Shown here: piece after piece, positions 32,301-39,989 of the stretch
Numbering within the stretch: the first letter of the stretch is position 1
Layout: each line of letters begins with the position of its first letter
DNA from: a virus
IMG/VR virus record: IMGVR_UViG_3300034061_002109
Coordinates: 1-46,256 of that record
DNA: 46,256 nucleotides
Reading direction: 5' to 3' (one strand)
Program-made: the position numbers and the translations under genes
The notes under the pieces: model-generated
Database searches by the model: none
What the model saw: only the letters and a program-made list of their open reading frames with translations
What the model was told of the DNA's origin: nothing

Positions 32301-35300
32301 CGTGTTCAACTCCGATACCGTTAACGATAACCAGACCAAGAAGGCGTGGAACCTTATCCAGCAGCTTGACTCCTCTAATCCAGATGCAGGCAAGAACGCC
32401 GAGGCGATCAATCAATTGACCCGCGAGACGATGCAAGATGTGGAGGCGGAAGATATTGTTAAGCAGACAATCGGCGCGGCTAAACTTCGCAACGAACTCT
32501 ACAAGTATGCCATGAAGCTCACGGCTGAAGGCGACAAGAAGATGCTCGACTATCTTCTTAACAACAGACTAGCACTCGCTGGCGGAGCGATAACCGAAGG
32601 AGACGCTGGTCGCTTGCTACAATCTCTCGCCTCACTCAAGAACTGGATCGTTGTAGCTACAGAAGCAGAGCGCGAAGGATTCTTCCAGATGGGGGCGCAG
32701 CAGTTCTTCAACACTAAAAACCCGACAGACGAGCAGATCGCCCAAATCCGCGACATGTTCAACAAGGTCAAGCAAGTCAAGATCGACCAAGTGCAGGCAC
32801 TCGGAGGAGAGCTAGGCAAGGTCGGGCAAGCTACTGGCATTGATCTTCCCGCTGTAATTGACAAGCAGTTAGAGAACGCGCCGGGTCTTGATCCAATGAT
32901 TGTGGCTATCCAGAACTTGCTTCGGATGGGAGGGACATTCATATACCGCCAGTTCCCTAGTAAAGTAGAGCAGGCTGTGAAGCAGACAATCTCTAGGGGC
33001 ATCACCAACTACCGCCAGAAGATGGTCAGCAAGGCCGCTACAGGGCTAGAGACAGGCTTCTGGAAGACACTTTCCACCAAAGAAGACAAGCCGGGGCCGC
33101 TTGGAGAACTCGACGCCGCTCAGAACCGCGAGCTAGGCAACATCGTAAAGTCTACTCTGGTAGGTATGGGGCTAAAGGGTGAACCTCCAAATACCAAGAT
33201 GTCGATCTACGAGCAAGTCGCCTCGATCCTCAACGAGCAACCGCTTAAAGCAGACAAGATCAAGATGGCAGACGAGAAGATTCGTAGCGGTATCACGGCC
33301 AAGCGTGTCGCTGAACTAGAGAATGCTCGGAGCGAGGGGGAAGTAGATGCTATCAACCACAAGTATGACCAGCTAGAGTCAGCATGGGATGAGGCGATGA
33401 GCAGGCAGACTGACATGCCTGTGAGTAATGCTATGCTTCGCCGGATGATCTTCGCGGAACTCAAGGAAGAGAAGTCCAGCATGACCGACCTAGCGAAGCA
33501 GATGGAAGAGGAGCCTGCCATCGCTATTAGTAGGATGGATCGGTTGGCTAACTCTATCATCGAGAAGGTAACAGGCATCACTTTCGATGGTCAACCCACG
33601 CGAGATTACACTAGCCTCAAGACCTACTTGGATGGAATGCTCTCTGATCTAGTTGAGAAGCGTCAGACTGACAGGCGGGCAGCATCAGAGCAGAGCAAGA
33701 TCAAGAAGCAAGCAGGCGGCGACCCGACCAAGCAAGCCCAAGCGCAGATCGATAAGCTCGCCAAGATACAAGCTGACCCAACGATCTTCGGGGAAACCAA
33801 GATTGATCCCGTCCGCAATGCCGTGCGTGATGCCTTATCTCTACAACTCAACATCGGGTTCACCCCAGCGCAGACCGCAGAGATCAAAACAAATTGGAAG
33901 GGTGCTTATGTAGCAGACCCTAATAAGGTGGGAATTCCCACCTCATTCATGTTGGAGATGCAGAGGCTTGGCGTGAAGGAAGACGCCGCTAATACTTTGG
34001 CAGAGATCGTCTGGAAGCAGATTGAAGTAAACGCCATGAACCGCCAGATGGATTCCATAACTAAAGCTGTAGAGGCTGGGCCTATCGGCGGGATGGTGCA
34101 AGCGATCCTCGATACTCCATTATCCAACCAGCAAGACCCAGAGTGGAGGAAGCAAGTCATCGTAGACTACCTCAAGAACGCTGGAGTAAAGCCTAGCCAA
34201 GCGGAGAACATCGCGAGACTCTTTGATCTTTCCCTACGCAAGCGGTTCGCGGAGGCGCAGGAAGCTGCCATGGACAAGGCGGCGAAGGCTATCAAGGGCG
34301 GGCTTGACCCAGCCAGCAAGAAGGCGATGGATAAGTTCCGCAAAGCCATCCGCGCCCAAGTCCTCGATCCCGGCACCGATGTAGCAAAAGCCTTTGGTGA
34401 GCAGATGGGATGGAAAGGATTTACAAAGGAGCAGATCGTTCGCCTCAACGAACTCGACGCTATCGTTAACGATACCACGAAGACTGAAGCGGAAACCTTT
34501 GTGGCTATAGAGCAGATCAACAAGATCATCGACTCCGTATCCGCGCCTCCGCAAGTCAAAGACATTCTCGCAAGCTACTATGTCGGCAACATCCTTGGTC
34601 GAATCACAACATTTACGATCCAAGCCATCGACCCATTGTTCTTTACTGGGTTCAACGCTGTCATCGAATCTTTCCGCAACATCACCAACCCCGCCCAGTT
34701 CATGTCAGTATGGAGCAACTATGGTAGGGGAATAGCAAACCTTGTCAGAGAAACATCCTTCTCCTTTAAGAACGATGTCCTTCGCAGCGGCAAGCTAGTG
34801 GACTACATGGGTCGCCAAGACCGACAGATCGGGAGGCTGTGGGATGAGGCGCAAAAGAAATGGCAGCGTGGAGACATTAATGGAGCAATGAAAGATGGCA
34901 TCTTCGGCTACACCGCTTTAACTTTCCGCACTCTCAAAGCTCTGGACGATGGGGCTTACTCACTTCTAACAACTACTACCCTACCTAGTTATGTGGATGC
35001 CGCACTTAAGAGGGCAAAGGTTCCGGCTAATAAACGCAGGGGCGTGTTGAGACAAATCCTTGAAGCCCGCGAGTTGGACATCAAGAACATGGTCGAGCAA
35101 GGCACTCCAAGGAACGATGCGATAGTCTTCGCCAATGAGAAGATGCGCGGTGAGATCACAAAGGTTCTTACCGGAATGAACATCGACGCGCAGGAGGTAA
35201 TAGACTCCGCCATCAACGACTCCCTTTCCCGCCTTGGTAAGACGAGGTTCCAAGAAGACATCCACGGCAAAGAGACGGAGATCAAAGACCTTGGATTCAT

Positions 35301-36561
35301 CTCATCTCCATTACTGAGGTTCTACGAGGCTGTGGCGAAGTCCGTGAATGCGAAGGGAGGAAGCGAGTCACAGAAGATTTTCTACCGCATCTTGCTCGGA
35401 TTCCCGCTTATCCCCGCCAGAATCTTTAACATCGCAGCAGGCTACACCCCGCTCACCATCTACCGCCACGCACTCAAGAGCAGATACTCCCTGACCTACG
35501 GGACAGCATTGCAACGCAGGCAGAGGTTTGTAGAGCAACTAGCAGGCACAGCGGCCATGCTTCCGCTTCTTTTGCTGCGCTCCAATTCACTAGATGAAGA
35601 GGACGAAGAGAAGAAAGGATTTGGAATCTATATTACTGGGCAGGGGCCAAGCCGCACGATGGACAAAGAGACACGCGCCCAGTGGGACAAGCGATTCGAT
35701 CCTTACAGCGCAGTAATTAGGGTTCCCGGCGTTGGGTCATTCTCCATCGACGCTCGCTCGTCCGGCCCTCTTGCTGTGATGATCTACACCTTCGGAGCCA
35801 TCGATGACTGGGAGAACCGCCGCAAGCAAGAAGGACTCAAGACTGGCAAGGATGATTGGCGCGATGTCCATGAAAAGGCATCTCTCTTTACAGCTATGTA
35901 TGAGTTGGCGGGATCGTTCGCCCTCACTACCGCCCGCCGTGGGCCAACGACTGGTGTGATCCAAGGATTGGTTGACTTCCGCAGCTACCCAGACGATCCC
36001 ATCGCAGCCATTGGTAAAGAGGTAGCATTCTCTGGCATGCCTGCGGTTCCGATCTTGGGAACTGGAATCGCAAAGAACTTGTCCGACTTCTTCAGCCAAC
36101 CTATCGACAACAAGACCAAGGAAGGGGCGATGCTATCGAACATCCCTATCGTCGGACCAGTCGCGGGAAGACCAGCACTCAATGCCTACGGCCAAAGAAT
36201 CGGAGAGCTTCGGGTCAGCGAGAAGCTGAAGAAGAGCTTCGGAATACCATTCACCTTGATCGTGGGAGACAAAGAAGAAGACATGAAGCTCACTAGCTTG
36301 ACGCTCAAGTTTGGCAATGGCCCCACACCCATCCGCCGCGCTGAAATTGAGGACGCAATCAAGGATGTTTTGAGTGACGAGGAGTGGTATCTCGCGGCGA
36401 AAACATTCGGTGATCGCAATAGCGAAAAGGTTCTCGCAGGTTACGAGAGATACAACAAAATGAAGCCCGATAGATTCAATGATGCGATGAACAGAATCAC
36501 GACGGAATCGAAAAGAGCAGCGATTCGTGCGGTCAGATTGAAAAAAAGTGAGAACCGCTAG
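29338..36561 (+). CDS. Giant internal virion protein with zinc-metallopeptidase motif
   Basis: The protein has 2407 residues, by far the largest here. Residues about 100-220 are Gly/Ala-rich and hydrophobic (AGAAAGGVAGGAVGGPAGAV), a likely membrane-inserting part. Residues about 400-525 are Pro/Ala/Glu-rich linkers (PAPTVTPAPVAETITEPAAI). At about 800-820 lies ILTHELGHYIFSD, an HExxH zinc-peptidase motif (His813, Glu814, His817). Long helical charged regions follow. The layout fits ejected proteins with enzyme domains in podoviruses. Exact palindromic sites S14, S15 and S16 and two near copies lie inside it. No lysozyme motif is visible, so wall cutting may depend on the peptidase; that is inference. 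Confidence 0.75.
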   Translation: MAITFLDEEEITTQRSPRKITFLDEEEVVVPQPVPVGTSFSQEVAQLGPAFTESLGRPLENMGEGFEVVGFQGVANALKGAVTEPENYVSAAQRFMEPEPSESQFLGFAWQYAPRAAVEQAGQAVGSMASRFAGAAAGGVAGGAVGGPAGAVAGAATGAFVGPAIFGAAQVIGPVAKERARNNGREIPNNQDLAGATLTALGSGALDAIGARYLPGGDKATGKFFKRVASSFVGEGATETAQGVTEQVGGTAGTESGLNINAKQAIGEGLIGGTTSAGLSAITYPFTKDPAKQTLRTPEDVKEVDIDAKSNEEAVNLMGQPGDDKNAELRTTVKEIEREIANNETLINGLEPNDPERTRLELQNAEAKKVASRVKGELEQTVGLTSVESEQARLAREIAAPPVAITPAPTVTPAPVAETITEPAAITPAPVVEGLRAVSENTATPEQLTELSQSGLVDIVKGQPVINEEGQAALTQAQAPLPKLTPEERVAEIEAATVTPAPVAETPAAPVEAPAPEVAPTSDIKSISDSLITGRVGRIYEQANQVSGGRGTSVGSGGVREQIEAASLVEMRKAIADGASLQDAASLAKASSREMIKSHNAKRKGDVNWQINENYSDSQIDRTASDILDVQEGKAEIGAKGYIVSKQTTTPAVSETITPAAEPAGIAIGNRVKTKTTPQSFVVEEVLPQSEREVELGEQYYRIKNERTGEMQTVEAKDINPIKAPKATKKMAPIRVKEKATPVPEAERYTFDEAGIRAINFFGGKAPKGLIIVNDTADPNYEMKAGYEPETGDIIVNRAYIKKGESIEDILTHELGHYIFSDPKFQADFKNFLASMPYDTRAQIEAIINQSYNKDTNQTQIEERQVMAFTALVKANKDTLSKWENFKNTIKRWINKVLRTNIKLSDEGAMAVFNVGFKRFKSGEKIVRAMEDGTLKMAAEPEKPAAEEKPAMERYDKKSQVGGVPGIGAAIDTPKQINAKTEAIIKDSVFNSDTVNDNQTKKAWNLIQQLDSSNPDAGKNAEAINQLTRETMQDVEAEDIVKQTIGAAKLRNELYKYAMKLTAEGDKKMLDYLLNNRLALAGGAITEGDAGRLLQSLASLKNWIVVATEAEREGFFQMGAQQFFNTKNPTDEQIAQIRDMFNKVKQVKIDQVQALGGELGKVGQATGIDLPAVIDKQLENAPGLDPMIVAIQNLLRMGGTFIYRQFPSKVEQAVKQTISRGITNYRQKMVSKAATGLETGFWKTLSTKEDKPGPLGELDAAQNRELGNIVKSTLVGMGLKGEPPNTKMSIYEQVASILNEQPLKADKIKMADEKIRSGITAKRVAELENARSEGEVDAINHKYDQLESAWDEAMSRQTDMPVSNAMLRRMIFAELKEEKSSMTDLAKQMEEEPAIAISRMDRLANSIIEKVTGITFDGQPTRDYTSLKTYLDGMLSDLVEKRQTDRRAASEQSKIKKQAGGDPTKQAQAQIDKLAKIQADPTIFGETKIDPVRNAVRDALSLQLNIGFTPAQTAEIKTNWKGAYVADPNKVGIPTSFMLEMQRLGVKEDAANTLAEIVWKQIEVNAMNRQMDSITKAVEAGPIGGMVQAILDTPLSNQQDPEWRKQVIVDYLKNAGVKPSQAENIARLFDLSLRKRFAEAQEAAMDKAAKAIKGGLDPASKKAMDKFRKAIRAQVLDPGTDVAKAFGEQMGWKGFTKEQIVRLNELDAIVNDTTKTEAETFVAIEQINKIIDSVSAPPQVKDILASYYVGNILGRITTFTIQAIDPLFFTGFNAVIESFRNITNPAQFMSVWSNYGRGIANLVRETSFSFKNDVLRSGKLVDYMGRQDRQIGRLWDEAQKKWQRGDINGAMKDGIFGYTALTFRTLKALDDGAYSLLTTTTLPSYVDAALKRAKVPANKRRGVLRQILEARELDIKNMVEQGTPRNDAIVFANEKMRGEITKVLTGMNIDAQEVIDSAINDSLSRLGKTRFQEDIHGKETEIKDLGFISSPLLRFYEAVAKSVNAKGGSESQKIFYRILLGFPLIPARIFNIAAGYTPLTIYRHALKSRYSLTYGTALQRRQRFVEQLAGTAAMLPLLLLRSNSLDEEDEEKKGFGIYITGQGPSRTMDKETRAQWDKRFDPYSAVIRVPGVGSFSIDARSSGPLAVMIYTFGAIDDWENRRKQEGLKTGKDDWRDVHEKASLFTAMYELAGSFALTTARRGPTTGVIQGLVDFRSYPDDPIAAIGKEVAFSGMPAVPILGTGIAKNLSDFFSQPIDNKTKEGAMLSNIPIVGPVAGRPALNAYGQRIGELRVSEKLKKSFGIPFTLIVGDKEEDMKLTSLTLKFGNGPTPIRRAEIEDAIKDVLSDEEWYLAAKTFGDRNSEKVLAGYERYNKMKPDRFNDAMNRITTESKRAAIRAVRLKKSENR
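30583..30598. repeat. Variant palindromic site in the giant gene
   Basis: GTAGCG-GAAA-CGATAA. One core mismatch in the left half-site. It sits in the Pro/Ala-rich linker in the same frame and context as S14. Confidence 0.4.
31294..31309. promoter_or_regulatory. Palindromic site S14 inside the giant gene
   Basis: GTATCG-GAAA-CGATAA. It is read as S-E-T-I in a linker. Confidence 0.68.
31649..31664. promoter_or_regulatory. Palindromic site S15 inside the giant gene
   Basis: TTATCG-TTAA-CGATAC. It is read as I-V-N-D, about 105 bases before the peptidase motif. Confidence 0.75.
32315..32330. repeat. Variant palindromic site in the giant gene
   Basis: ATACCG-TTAA-CGATAA. One core mismatch in the left half-site. 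It is read as T-V-N-D. Confidence 0.45.
34460..34475. promoter_or_regulatory. Palindromic site S16 inside the giant gene
   Basis: CTATCG-TTAA-CGATAC. It is read as I-V-N-D. Confidence 0.75.
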
Positions 36562-36594
36562 ACCCGCATGAATCCTAGCTGTGCGGCCTACTTG

Positions 36595-36610
36595 TTATCG
36601 TTACCGATAG
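36595..36610. promoter_or_regulatory. Palindromic site S17 in the leader of the recombination operon
   Basis: TTATCG-TTAC-CGATAG. It lies 18 bases upstream of a promoter-like -35 and is the only site between the virion genes and the recombination operon. Confidence 0.85.
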
Positions 36611-36628
36611 TCAATCGTAAAAAAAGTA

Positions 36629-36656
36629 TTGACGGAGGTAACAAAAATGTTATCTC
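36629..36656 (+). promoter_or_regulatory. Candidate promoter of the recombination operon
   Basis: TTGACG at 36629-36634, 16 bases, then TATCTC at 36651-36656. The -35 is one base from consensus and the -10 is weak. As at the XRE gene, a palindromic site lies shortly upstream. The GGAGG at 36635-36639 inside the spacer could instead be a Shine-Dalgarno for an ATG at 36647. Confidence 0.4.
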
Positions 36657-36665
36657 TCATGCCGC

Positions 36666-36791
36666 ATGAAAAACGCAAAGAAATACGAGGTCCGCGAGTA
36701 TCGTGGAGATCGCCCATGTCAATCACCGGAGGTCATGCAATATCTGCAATTGAAACTCCGTCCAACAACACAGAAAGGAAAACAGAAATGA
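36666..36791 (+). CDS. Small basic hypothetical protein, 41 residues
   Basis: The frame begins with MKNAKKYEVREYRGDRPCQ and ends in QKGKQK, a natural-looking basic protein. Its stop overlaps the next start as ATGA at 36788-36791, the same coupling seen through this operon. The rival reading starts at the ATG at 36647 behind a GGAGG and runs in the frame of the next gene; its extra 47 residues look less natural. I prefer the two-gene reading but the choice is open. No family is recognised. Confidence 0.5.
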   Translation: MKNAKKYEVREYRGDRPCQSPEVMQYLQLKLRPTTQKGKQK

Positions 36792-36982
36792 ACACAGCAC
36801 AGAAAATGGTAAGGAACAAAATGCAGGATGAGATATTCCTGCGACTCGTCAGCGCAACAGCAGCAGAGGGAGGCTTCAACCTCGGCAAACTCAAAAGTGC
36901 CAAGGAAGCCCAGAGCCACGCCAAGCACCTTAAAGGAGTAGCGGAGATCATCGCTACCACCTATCAAGGGGAAGTGGAATGA
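36788..36982 (+). CDS. Small helical protein, 64 residues
   Basis: The start is chosen for the ATGA overlap and the AAAGGA upstream. The protein is helical with charged residues (MNTAQKMVRNKMQDEIFLRL, then GKLKSAKEAQSHAKHLKGVA). The next gene starts at an ATGA overlap with its stop. If the GGAGG-linked ATG at 36647 is used, the protein would be 111 residues. No family is recognised; operon position suggests a role with the recombination genes. Confidence 0.58.
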   Translation: MNTAQKMVRNKMQDEIFLRLVSATAAEGGFNLGKLKSAKEAQSHAKHLKGVAEIIATTYQGEVE

Positions 36983-37212
36983 CCGCCGACGAACTGGAGT
37001 TGCAATACCTCCGCCGCATACTCATTGGCATGGTGCAATACACAGTCGATGACCTGACCCGCGAACGCGAGTTCAAGACACGACAGAACCAAAACGCGCA
37101 GAGGCACAATTACGAAAGCGCACTCACCTTTGTCCGCTCAAAAGCGTTCGAGGTTGTCTGTGATGCAATCGATCTTCCCGCCTGCCGGGTTAGACGGAGA
37201 TGCCTATCATGA
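36979..37212 (+). CDS. Small hypothetical protein, 77 residues
   Basis: ATGA overlaps link it to both neighbours. The sequence is helical and polar (ELELQYLRRILIGMVQYTVD, then REREFKTRQNQNAQRHNYES) with a basic C-terminus containing CRVRRRC. No family is recognised. It is translated together with the nuclease that follows. Confidence 0.6.
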   Translation: MTADELELQYLRRILIGMVQYTVDDLTREREFKTRQNQNAQRHNYESALTFVRSKAFEVVCDAIDLPACRVRRRCLS

Positions 37213-37961
37213 AAGAAGGAGGACACTGGTATGATTTCGACGGGGAGGCTCGGCACACGATCCTTTCCGCGAAGGGCGAACCACGCCAAACGACACTGCG
37301 GGACGCGAAGAAGTTCAACTGGCTTCCTAGCGTGACCACAGTAATGAAGGTGCTGGCAGCACCAGAGCTTGACCGCTGGAAGCAGCAACAAGTTCTCATG
37401 GCTAGCCTCACCCTCCCACGGAACCCCGGCGAGACTGATGAAGTCTACTGCGCGAGGATCATGGAAGATGCCTTCAAACAAGTAGAGAAAGCCGCCGACC
37501 TTGGGACAGACATCCACAAGGCACTAGAGAACCACTTCCAAGGGTTGCCATACGCTCCAGAGATGGAAGCCTATGTGGCACCTGTCAAAAAGTGGGTGGC
37601 AGAAAACAACATAAAGTTCCACAAGCACGAACTGCGCTTGGTCAACTCAGAGATCGGCTACGCTGGCACCACAGATGCTCTCATTGAGAAAGATGGGGCC
37701 ATGTATGTGCTGGACTACAAGAGCCGGAAGACCAAACCAGAATACAAGATCACTCCTTGGGGCAAAGAACCCATGCAAATCGCGGCCTACGCTACGGTTG
37801 CTGGGGCTACTAAAGGAGTAAACCTATACATTTCCACTACCGAACCGGGCAGAATCGGTGAGGCGTGGTATGACGAAGAGACAATAGCCAAAGAGTTCCA
37901 AGCATTCAAACATGTCTGCGCTCTCTGGCAACACACTAACAACTACAAACCAACAAAATGA
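37209..37961 (+). CDS. PD-(D/E)XK exonuclease (RecB/Cas4-like, recombination)
   Basis: I place the start at 37209, overlapping the previous stop as ATGA; 250 residues result. Motifs of the PD-(D/E)XK nuclease fold are visible: GTDIHKALE (residues 99-107), a Glu-containing strand HELRLVNSE near 140, GYAGTTDALI with Asp156, VLDYKSRK with Asp169 and Lys171, and a Gln-containing helix MQIAAYA near 189-195. Such phage enzymes degrade one strand of double-stranded ends to prime recombination, as lambda exonuclease does. It is followed by a probable single-strand-binding protein, which supports this role. Confidence 0.82.
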   Translation: MKEGGHWYDFDGEARHTILSAKGEPRQTTLRDAKKFNWLPSVTTVMKVLAAPELDRWKQQQVLMASLTLPRNPGETDEVYCARIMEDAFKQVEKAADLGTDIHKALENHFQGLPYAPEMEAYVAPVKKWVAENNIKFHKHELRLVNSEIGYAGTTDALIEKDGAMYVLDYKSRKTKPEYKITPWGKEPMQIAAYATVAGATKGVNLYISTTEPGRIGEAWYDEETIAKEFQAFKHVCALWQHTNNYKPTK

Positions 37962-38785
37962 AACAACTAGAAGGACTAAACCAAAAAGACATCATCCCTA
38001 AAGTAACTGGGAAAATCACGAAGCTGTGGGAAAAGCGCGAGAAGGAAGGCAACTACGGCCCATACACTATTCAATCAGGCGAGATTGAGATCGACGGCGC
38101 TCTCTACGGTTTAACATTCTGGGACTGCCCGCAGAACCCAGAGCTTTTGAAAGGAAAAGATGTCACTATTTCCTCCACAAAAGGCAAGAACGGCCTCGGT
38201 GGAGTAGAGTTAGGCCACGAATCCTACACATCAAAAGACGGCAGCAAGGTCGATCGCGACACAATCTCAGTGAAGAAGCAAGCTAAGGTGGCATTGGCAG
38301 GAGAGGCGCAGCAAGGCGCACCCGCAAATCCACCCGCATCCACCCAAACGACCACCTTCAGCCAAGTAGTCCAGATGGTGAAAGACCCAGTAGAGGCTAT
38401 CGAGAGCATCATCAGCCTGCACTTGATGACGAACGACTTGGTTCGTTCAGCCTACAAGAAGAAGGAATACGACGAAGAAACTCTCCGCTCGTATGTCTCT
38501 TCTATCTTTATAGAGGCAAACCGCAAGGGAATCGCATTGGCCCCAAAGAAGGAAGAGGCTACCCCAGAGGCTAGCGACTGGGCATCGGCTATCGTTCCTA
38601 GTGGAAGCAACAAGGGCAAGAAACTCGGCGAGATTGGCAAGCCAGCATTGACCAAGCTCTATGAACATTACCTTGCTAAAGGCTTTGATACGCCATTCGC
38701 GAAGTGCGTAGAGCAAGCAGGAATCGACTTCCAACTTGGTGCCGATCCCGAAGACCTTGAAAACCAACCGGAGATTCCGTGGTAA
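37958..38785 (+). CDS. OB-fold, single-strand-DNA-binding-like protein
   Basis: The protein has 275 residues and starts at an ATGA overlap with the exonuclease. Residues 1-110 have the short strand pattern of an OB fold (GPYTIQSGEIEIDGALYGLT, then LLKGKDVTISSTKG). A Pro/Thr-rich linker follows, then a helical part, then a second small domain (SNKGKKLGEIGKPALTKLYE) similar in style to short C-terminal modules of nuclease-associated proteins. The last residues are acidic and end in PEIPW, like the acidic tip with IPF that SSB proteins use to recruit partners. It may protect and hand over the strands made by the exonuclease. Confidence 0.55.
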   Translation: MKQLEGLNQKDIIPKVTGKITKLWEKREKEGNYGPYTIQSGEIEIDGALYGLTFWDCPQNPELLKGKDVTISSTKGKNGLGGVELGHESYTSKDGSKVDRDTISVKKQAKVALAGEAQQGAPANPPASTQTTTFSQVVQMVKDPVEAIESIISLHLMTNDLVRSAYKKKEYDEETLRSYVSSIFIEANRKGIALAPKKEEATPEASDWASAIVPSGSNKGKKLGEIGKPALTKLYEHYLAKGFDTPFAKCVEQAGIDFQLGADPEDLENQPEIPW

Positions 38786-39003
38786 TGAATGAACTACTCA
38801 ATGCGGTATTAGATTCGATGGTCAGGAATAACATCATGGTCAAAGACATGCCGCAGTATTTGAATAAATATCTACCCAAAGAAGAATGGCTTTCTCAGGA
38901 CAAAGCTGGCGCGGTGCAGGTATCGCGCTGGCTGGCTGGGGAAGTAGAACCTAGAGGGTCAATTGCCATCGCATTCCAAACCTTCGCGAAATTAAACAAA
39001 TGA
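38785..39003 (+). CDS. Small helix-turn-helix-like protein, 72 residues
   Basis: The start at 38785 overlaps the previous stop as TAATG and is preferred over a GTG at 38779. The second half (KAGAVQVSRWLAGEVEPRGS followed by IAIAFQTFAKLNK) resembles the turn and recognition helix of small Cro-like regulators. The stop overlaps the next gene as ATGA. It could regulate this operon or bind DNA for replication. The fold call is tentative. Confidence 0.55.
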   Translation: MNELLNAVLDSMVRNNIMVKDMPQYLNKYLPKEEWLSQDKAGAVQVSRWLAGEVEPRGSIAIAFQTFAKLNK

Positions 39004-39959
39004 AAGAATTAATGTTAATGTCCCCTCTCGATGACAGAGCGGGAGAGATAGTTACATCCAAAGTCTACCAAGCTGAGTTAGTAGAGTGGGCCAAGGAAGA
39101 ATATAAGGGCATCTCTTGGACGCTTGAAAAGATCAAGAGACTGTTCGTAATGGCAACCAACGACGAGTATCCCGGTGACGATGTGCCGGATGAAGTTGTT
39201 ATGGTCTTTGAGCGAATCCTCTCTGACCTAGAGTATGCCAACGAACTAGAGGCTGATCTCGAAGAAGAACCAGATGAGGATGAGCTAGAGGAGATCGAGA
39301 TCGAGCCTACAGTAGAGTGCGAGAAGAGCCAGCTAGTCCAGTCCGCGCAAGGGATTGAACTAGGCATGTTCTCCAAGAAGTTCGACTTGGGCGCAGGGTT
39401 GACCCAGTGCGTCCCCCGTGGAGATGTAACCATGCAAGACTGGGTGGGAGCCTTCGGGTTCGGCCTAGCCCTAGAGAGTGGCGCACAGTGGATCATCGGC
39501 GACTCGGTGGTAGCCTTGGAAAATGCTGGTCACGACGATGTGGTCAACCAACTCTGCTCGCAGTTCAAGAAGAGCTACAGCACGGTTAGCGGCTACGCAC
39601 GGGCTTGCAGGGCGTTCCCGTTCGCCAAACGCGATCCCATGCTGCCCTTCACAGTCTACCGAGAGATTGGCAACGCCGACCTCCCAGAGAGTAAGAAGCT
39701 CGACTTACTTGCCACAGCCAAGGAAGAGAAGCTATCCTCTGGTGAGGTGAGAGACAGAGTGAAAGCAGAGCAAGGCAAAGGGCAGGCACCGATAGGACAT
39801 CGCTACCTTTGTCTTAATGTCAGCAACACAACGAACTCAGAGGTGCTGCGACATGTCCCAGAAAAGATCGAACCGCACCATTTAATCATCGACTTGGCAT
39901 CAAAGTCATGGTTAGATGCCGCAGAGAACGAATGGATTCCATTCCTAAAAGAAAAGTAA
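39000..39959 (+). CDS. ParB/KorB-like HTH DNA-binding protein
   Basis: The protein has 319 residues and starts at an ATGA overlap. The first half is acidic, with a very acidic linker at about 80-105 (EADLEEEPDEDELEEIEIEP). The second half has a segment reading WIIGDSVVALENAGHDDVVN, then KKSYSTVSGYARACRAFPFA, then LPESKKLDLLATAKEEKLSS. This pattern, a helix-turn-helix followed by a bundle with LS..E/VRD, is like the DNA-binding part of ParB/KorB-type proteins. The nuclease-like N-terminal domain of ParB is absent. Such proteins bind dispersed palindromes of 13-16 bp, so it is my second candidate for the site-binding factor. That link is inference. Confidence 0.5.
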   Translation: MKELMLMSPLDDRAGEIVTSKVYQAELVEWAKEEYKGISWTLEKIKRLFVMATNDEYPGDDVPDEVVMVFERILSDLEYANELEADLEEEPDEDELEEIEIEPTVECEKSQLVQSAQGIELGMFSKKFDLGAGLTQCVPRGDVTMQDWVGAFGFGLALESGAQWIIGDSVVALENAGHDDVVNQLCSQFKKSYSTVSGYARACRAFPFAKRDPMLPFTVYREIGNADLPESKKLDLLATAKEEKLSSGEVRDRVKAEQGKGQAPIGHRYLCLNVSNTTNSEVLRHVPEKIEPHHLIIDLASKSWLDAAENEWIPFLKEK

Positions 39960-39989
39960 ACCTAACAAACAAACCAAATAGAAACCAAT

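Noticed and set aside
36629-36787. N-terminal extension of the 64-residue gene
   Set aside because: The extra residues look like an out-of-frame reading of the 41-residue gene, although the GGAGG before 36647 keeps the alternative open.
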